From an uncultured Chthonomonadales bacterium (GTDB lineage Bacteria; Armatimonadota; Chthonomonadetes; Chthonomonadales; CAJBBX01), in contig CALLMM010000015.1 of NCBI GenBank assembly GCA_938005745.1, forward strand, positions 1-64,000: 64,000 nt of DNA, read 5' to 3'. Below, in pieces: positions 60,228 to 64,000 of this stretch; position 1 is the stretch's first letter; each line of letters opens with the position of its first letter. A program made the translations under genes and the position numbers. A model generated the notes under the pieces. The model made no database searches and had not been told where the DNA came from. It worked only from the letters and a program-made list of their open reading frames with translations.

Positions 60228-61073
60228 GTGCGTGACAGTTCAACGTCCGAAAAGTTCTGGTATGTCGTCAAGAACGTCCTGCGCTCTCCGCTGTCTCTCT
60301 GCCTTTGGCTGGCAGCGGTTATCGTCTCCTATCTTTTCGGCTGGAACCTGATCCCTTTCGGAATCGCCGGAGTCTGGCAGATCGCTCTGCTGTTCATTCG
60401 GCTTCGCGACGATAACTATCTTCGCAGACTGTTCTTACAGCTCTTGGAGCAGGAAGAGGCGGAGACGGATCGGCAGATCGAAGGCGTGATGGAGACCCTG
60501 GATTTCGAATCCAGGCAGCGGATTCGCTACATCATGCAGCTCCAGAAGGAGATCGTTCGCGAGGCGAGGGCGGAGGATGTTCAGTCGTATGTCCGAACCG
60601 ATCTGGATCGTATCTCCTCGCAGCTGGCTCCGCTGGTGCTGCGCGCCGTTCAGATGGCGGTGAAGAAGCAGCAGCTGCTGCGCTACCTGTTCAATGTGGA
60701 TGAGCGCGCGCTCCGCAACTACTGCAATACGCTGAAGCAGCGCATTCAGGCGACCCACGACGAGGTTACGCGCGCACAGTATGAGCAGGCGTTAAAGATG
60801 CGCCAGATGGAACTGGAGGCGTACAGCGCCATCGCGCAGGCGGTCAGCCGTATAGACAGCCAGATCGAGAACATCGAGGCGACATTTGCCAGCTGGAAAG
60901 CGAAGATGATCCGCATCAAAACGGCGGATATCGCCAGCGCATCCACGGTCAGTCAGGGGCTGTTTCAGGAGCTGGAGCTTCTCTCCAGCGATATAGACCT
61001 GCTGGATAACAGCGTTGCGGAAGCGCTTGCCGTGGAAAATGAGACCATACTGCGTCAGCAGACCTCCGGGTAG
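60228..61073 (+). CDS. Membrane-anchored coiled-coil protein of the PspA module
   Basis: A GTG start gives 281 residues. Two hydrophobic helices (about 20-35 and 37-58, SLCLWLAAVIVSYLFG and LIPFGIAGVWQIALLFI) are followed by a cytoplasmic helical/coiled-coil part (YLRRLFLQLLEQEEAETDRQIEGVMETLDFESRQRIRYIMQL). It is 52 bases after pspA and 16 bases before the J-like gene. It probably recruits PspA to the membrane, in the role of PspB/C or LiaF, though it is not their homologue. Confidence 0.82.
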   Translation: MRDSSTSEKFWYVVKNVLRSPLSLCLWLAAVIVSYLFGWNLIPFGIAGVWQIALLFIRLRDDNYLRRLFLQLLEQEEAETDRQIEGVMETLDFESRQRIRYIMQLQKEIVREARAEDVQSYVRTDLDRISSQLAPLVLRAVQMAVKKQQLLRYLFNVDERALRNYCNTLKQRIQATHDEVTRAQYEQALKMRQMELEAYSAIAQAVSRIDSQIENIEATFASWKAKMIRIKTADIASASTVSQGLFQELELLSSDIDLLDNSVAEALAVENETILRQQTSG

Positions 61074-61089
61074 CGTTTGGAGTGAGATA

Positions 61090-61572
61090 ATGGGCTTCTC
61101 AAAAAGATTACGAAACATCGCGCTCTCTCAGATCAAGGCGGTCAAAGAGCGTCTGGATCGGGTAGACGCCGAGATAGAGCAGGAGCTGGCGGAGCGACGC
61201 GCCGCAGAGCAAGCCCGCAATGAGCTGCTGGAGGAGCTATCGGAGGGTCCCGCCCCTGCGACTCGGCGTACGCCGCAGGAGATTACGCGGGGAGAGGGAG
61301 CGGGAACACGAATCAGCCCTGCGTCTCCTCCGGTTGTCAATCCGTTAGCGCGGCACTACCGCGTGCTGGGGCTGGAAGAGGGGGCGGACCTGGAAGCCGT
61401 CGAGACCGCCTATGCCGGACTGGCGAAACGCTGCGCCCCGGATCGGTTTCCGGCTGGCTCCGAAGAGCAGAAGGCGGCGCAGGAGATATTCAACCGTGTG
61501 GAAGCGGCATACAATGCCCTGAAAGACGCTCTGGATCCAACCGCTGGTCGATTCGATAAACTGGAGCTATAA
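61090..61572 (+). CDS. Degenerate J-domain protein of the PspA module
   Basis: ATG 61090 with GGAG 8 bases upstream; a longer frame from 61015 lies in the previous gene. 160 residues: an N-terminal coiled coil (RLRNIALSQIKAVKERLDRVDAEIEQELAERRAAEQARNELLEEL), a proline-rich linker, and a C-terminal J-like domain (HYRVLGLEEGADLEAVETAYAGLAKRCAPDRF..FNRVEAAYNALKD). The HPD tripeptide that activates Hsp70 reads APD, so it may bind without stimulating. Immediately followed by the rpsT promoter. Confidence 0.82.
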   Translation: MGFSKRLRNIALSQIKAVKERLDRVDAEIEQELAERRAAEQARNELLEELSEGPAPATRRTPQEITRGEGAGTRISPASPPVVNPLARHYRVLGLEEGADLEAVETAYAGLAKRCAPDRFPAGSEEQKAAQEIFNRVEAAYNALKDALDPTAGRFDKLEL

Positions 61573-61574
61573 GC

Positions 61575-61604
61575 TTGTCAGTGGATGTAACAAGCTGGTA
61601 TACT
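61575..61604 (+). promoter_or_regulatory. rpsT promoter with an inverted repeat in the spacer
   Basis: TTGTCA (61575-61580), spacer 18, TATACT (61599-61604). AGCTTGT (61572-61578) and ACAAGCT (61590-61596) flank eleven bases, an inverted repeat across the -35 box and spacer that may be an operator or the end hairpin of the previous unit. Confidence 0.8.
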
Positions 61605-61633
61605 CTTGTGTCTTGTAAGGAGGTGATAGACCC

Positions 61634-61909
61634 GTGCCTAACATCAAATCCGTCATGAAGGACGTGATTAAATCTCGCAAGAACCGTCAGCGCAATGCTT
61701 CCGCCAAATCGGCGATGAAGACGCATATCAAGAAGGCGAAAACCGCGCTGGAGGGCAAGAACCCGGAGGCGGCGATTCCGCTTGTGAAGGCGGCTTTGAG
61801 CGTTATTGATAAAACGGCTGAGCGCGGCATCATCCATCGAAATGCGGCGGCGCGCCGTAAGTCGAGATTGATGAAGCGTGCCAACAAGGCGATGCAGTCT
61901 CAGTCCTGA
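61634..61909 (+). CDS. rpsT: 30S ribosomal protein S20
   Basis: The 91-residue basic protein begins PNIKSVMKDVIKSRKNRQRN and has the helical bundle of S20 (KSAMKTHIKKAKTAL, IPLVKAALSVIDKTAERGIIHRNAAARRKSRLMKR). It starts with GTG. The leader carries AAGGAGGTGAT (61617-61627), a complete complement to the 3' end of bacterial 16S rRNA, which explains efficient use of GTG. Transcribed from its own promoter 30 bases upstream. Confidence 0.97.
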   Translation: MPNIKSVMKDVIKSRKNRQRNASAKSAMKTHIKKAKTALEGKNPEAAIPLVKAALSVIDKTAERGIIHRNAAARRKSRLMKRANKAMQSQS

Positions 61910-62031
61910 CTGCAGCCTCTCGGGCGGACCTCTGCTGCAGAGCTAGTTTGCATCGGTCGCTTGAGATCGCCGACAGGCGGAGGCGCACTGCTCCCGCTTT
62001 CTGTCTTTCTGGATGCTGAGAGAGTCCCTTC

Positions 62032-63014
62032 ATGGTACCCGTCAGCCGCCGCGATATGCTGCTGTCAACCGCCGCGCTCCTCGGTGTGAACAGGCTCGTC
62101 TCCTCCTCGCCGCCCCCTGCGCCGGTCAACCGCCCGCCCAACGTGATCATCATGCTGGCGGACGACCTGGGATACGGCGACATTGGATGCTATGGGCAGA
62201 CACAGATCAGAACCCCGAATATAGATCGCCTGGCGCAGGAGGGCATGCGATTTTCCGCCTGTTACGCTGGAAGTCCCGTCTGCGCTCCCTCCCGATGCTG
62301 TCTGATCACCGGTCAGCATACCGGTCACGCGCGCATCCGAGGAAACGACACCGTACCGCTTCATCCGGAAGACCCCTCCATCGGGAAGCTGATGCAAAGC
62401 GCGGGGTATCGCACAGCAATTATCGGGAAGTGGGGCTGGGTGAGCCGGATACCACCGGTATCCCGAACCGACAGGGGTTTCATGAGTTTTACGGTTACCT
62501 GAATCAGGGGCACGCGCACAACAGCTATCCCACCGAGCTGTGGCGCAATGAGAAGCGGGAGACGCTTGTGAAAAACCTGAACGACCGGCAGTGAGCCTAC
62601 TCCAACGACCTGTTCTGTAATGAGGCGATCGCGTTTGTGCAAGAGACCGGTGCGATGAGACCCTCATGCGTATCAGGGCGGTGCGGGACAGCCGTTTTCG
62701 CTACATTTCGTAACATCCTGCCGGAGAAGCGCTTCCTCTCTCTGTGTGCCTATAAAGCCAGCCCGTATCCTCTCTGGACACTGCTCCCGCAGCTTCAGAA
62801 GGAGCGAAAGTTGACGCCGGCGCAGGAGGCTCTGTGCGCACCTCACATGCCAGCCGAAGAGCTTTATGATCTGGAGGCAGACCCACACGAGGTCTCGAAG
62901 CTTGCGAAGGATGCGCGCTATGCAAAGAAGCTGGAGGAGATGCGGCGGGTTCTGGATCGGTGGATCACGGAGACGGACGATCAGGGGCGCTTCCCGGAAG
63001 CAGACGCGCGCTAA
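62032..63014 (+). pseudogene. Sulfatase pseudogene (Tat-exported type)
   Basis: The start encodes a twin-arginine-like signal (SRRDMLLSTAALLG), MLADDLGYGDIG metal site and VCAPSRCCLITG, where Cys84 would become formylglycine. The frame then breaks: one base is missing at 62434-62436 in the KWGLGE region, a TGA interrupts at 62592-62594, about 200 residues are missing near 62655-62665, and one extra T near 62706 shifts the frame again. The tail PAEELYDLEADPHEVSKLAKD is typical of sulfatases. Clearly inactive. It overlaps the holA stop by 4 bases. Confidence 0.93.
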
Positions 63015-64000
63015 GGGCATGCGCACAACCGGATGATCAGCAGTTCAATGTTGATGACGACATCCTCGCTGCCTTCGCCGCCCCCTTTGTTCGCCAGATC
63101 GCAATCGAGCAGCAGGCCGAACGCCACATGCAGTCGGCGGCGGTCCCATCTCTGCGCCTGCTGATAGAGTTCGCGTCCTTTCCACGCCATAGAACGGATG
63201 TTTGTCTCGGCGGGTAGTTCGCTCAGTACCTCCTCGGGCAGGTTTCGCAGCGACATGTACGGAACCCGCTGTCGCTGCAGTTCGCCTGCCTGCCACAGCA
63301 GTCGGAACTGCCTGCCCAGCAGGGCAATCAGTTTCCCGGAGACGCTCTGCGGTCGGGTATCGTACCGGAGCAGTTCGCGCAGCAGCCGCAGCGAACGATC
63401 CGCATTCTGCAGGGTAATCGCTTCTACCAGCTTAAACATCACATCTTCCGGATCGTAGCTGCCGGTTGCCTGCACATCCTCCAGAGTAATGGAAGGTCGT
63501 TCTCCGGAGTAGCAGATCGCCTTCTCCAGCTCATTTCGCAGGGCTGTTCGATCGCCCTGCGAGGCAAGCGCCAGTCTTTCCGCCGCCTCTGGCTCTATCT
63601 GCTTTCCAGCAGAGCGAGCGCGTAGGTGCACCCATTCCCTCAACGCCTCTTCCGAAAGCGCTCTGAAACTGACCACCGCGCCGTGAGCACGTACCGCCGC
63701 ATCCAGTTTCGCGTTCAGTATAGTCTTTCGTCCGCTCTCCTCCTCCTCTGCGCCGACCACCAGCACCAGACAGCTGGATGCGCCCAGTCCCGCAATCCCG
63801 GTTGCGAGCCTGTCCGCTTCGTCCACGCGCTCTCTCCGACGATACGCCTCCGCGCCCTCGACCACCACCAGCCGCACAGGAGAAGCAAAAGGCGCCAGTC
63901 CTGCCGCCGCAAGGATCTCCTCCGGGGCGGAGGACTGCGCCTCCATGGTCTGACTGTCAAACTCTGCGAAAGACTCGTCGAGCGCCTCTTTGCGCAGAAG
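63011..64000 (-). CDS. holA: DNA polymerase III delta subunit, truncated by window
   Basis: On the minus strand the frame is open to the window edge; codons beyond the ATG at 63946 read LLRKEALDESFAEFD, matching the normal HolA N-terminal segment after the YLLYG motif, so the start lies outside. It shows PFASPVRLVVVEGAE, ALREWVHLRARSAGKQIEPEAAERLA and PEDVMFKLVEAITLQN. HolA opens the sliding clamp in the clamp loader. The usual holA-rpsT closeness is kept, but in opposite orientation with a pseudogene between them. Confidence 0.92.
   Translation of the reverse strand, partial: LLRKEALDESFAEFDSQTMEAQSSAPEEILAAAGLAPFASPVRLVVVEGAEAYRRRERVDEADRLATGIAGLGASSCLVLVVGAEEEESGRKTILNAKLDAAVRAHGAVVSFRALSEEALREWVHLRARSAGKQIEPEAAERLALASQGDRTALRNELEKAICYSGERPSITLEDVQATGSYDPEDVMFKLVEAITLQNADRSLRLLRELLRYDTRPQSVSGKLIALLGRQFRLLWQAGELQRQRVPYMSLRNLPEEVLSELPAETNIRSMAWKGRELYQQAQRWDRRRLHVAFGLLLDCDLANKGGGEGSEDVVINIELLIIRLCACP

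Noticed and set aside
63011-63946. holA starting at the ATG 63946
   Set aside because: The open frame continues to the window edge with HolA-like sequence, so this is an internal methionine.
1-64000. tRNA, rRNA, CRISPR array or insertion sequence
   Set aside because: No cloverleaf, repeat-spacer array, or transposase frame with inverted ends was seen by eye in any gap.

Overview
This is a bacterial chromosome segment, about 58-60 % G+C by eye, densely coded on both strands. It carries a standard housekeeping core: lipid synthesis, recG, coaD, rnc, holA, rpsT, rpmF, thrC, ilvD and ispE. Several traits recall Armatimonadota or neighbouring phyla: a DUF2961/GH172 protein, secreted glycoside hydrolases with ATPase-less sugar ABC permeases, Gfo/Idh and TIM-barrel epimerase pairs, a GH57 enzyme, and many signal-peptide proteins of unknown function. 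This placement is inferred from gene content only; no 16S or marker tree was possible. No tRNA, rRNA, CRISPR array or intact insertion sequence was seen.

Layout. 0-6.2 kb (+): a truncated extracellular HEXXH protein overlapping a LarA-like (DUF2088) protein, then a FAD oxidoreductase, an SRPBCC protein and a stand-alone ketosynthase resembling a small polyketide or fatty-acid tailoring cluster. 6.2-13.9 kb (-): GH172 protein, secreted clan-A glycoside hydrolase, a MalG-type permease, a fused solute-binding protein/MalF permease, and tlyA. 14-16.2 kb (-): thrC, a ThiS/MoaD-like sulfur carrier and a NIL-domain protein behind a threonine-type T-box and a consensus promoter. 16.3-18.9 kb: a decayed ABC-F remnant, a small barrel-like exported protein, a hypothetical protein and a YesL-like membrane protein. 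19-29.9 kb: caspase-PEGA-TPR protein, glycosyltransferase, esterase, ilvD, M29 aminopeptidase, and a ParA gene between two unknown genes. 29.8-37 kb: GH57, wecB, oxidoreductase, TIM-barrel isomerase, DAHP synthase, nucleotidyltransferase, ispE. 37-41 kb: GAF histidine kinase, Crp/Fnr regulator with a likely autoregulatory site, YgfZ, and a NodB-like protein.

41-48.3 kb (-): two proteins sharing an apparently new domain pair (a helical domain and a beta domain with a GGPGRA motif), one ending in a GrpE-like segment, then apt-mtnA-mtnP (methylthioadenosine salvage) and rnc. 48.5-58.3 kb (-): one long operon, recG-coaD-coiled coil-yceD-rpmF-plsX-fabH-fabD-fabG-acpP-fabF, with a consensus promoter at its head and a strong terminator at its end. 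58.3-61.6 kb: a lipoprotein, then a three-gene module of PspA, a membrane coiled-coil protein and a degenerate J-domain protein. 61.6-64 kb: rpsT, a multiply broken sulfatase pseudogene, and holA running off the window.

The least explained parts are the paired GGPGRA/helical-domain proteins, the thrC-sulfur carrier-NIL unit under a T-box, the PspA-J module, and the ketosynthase mini-cluster. At two genes the promoter sits so close to the start codon that leaderless mRNAs are likely.
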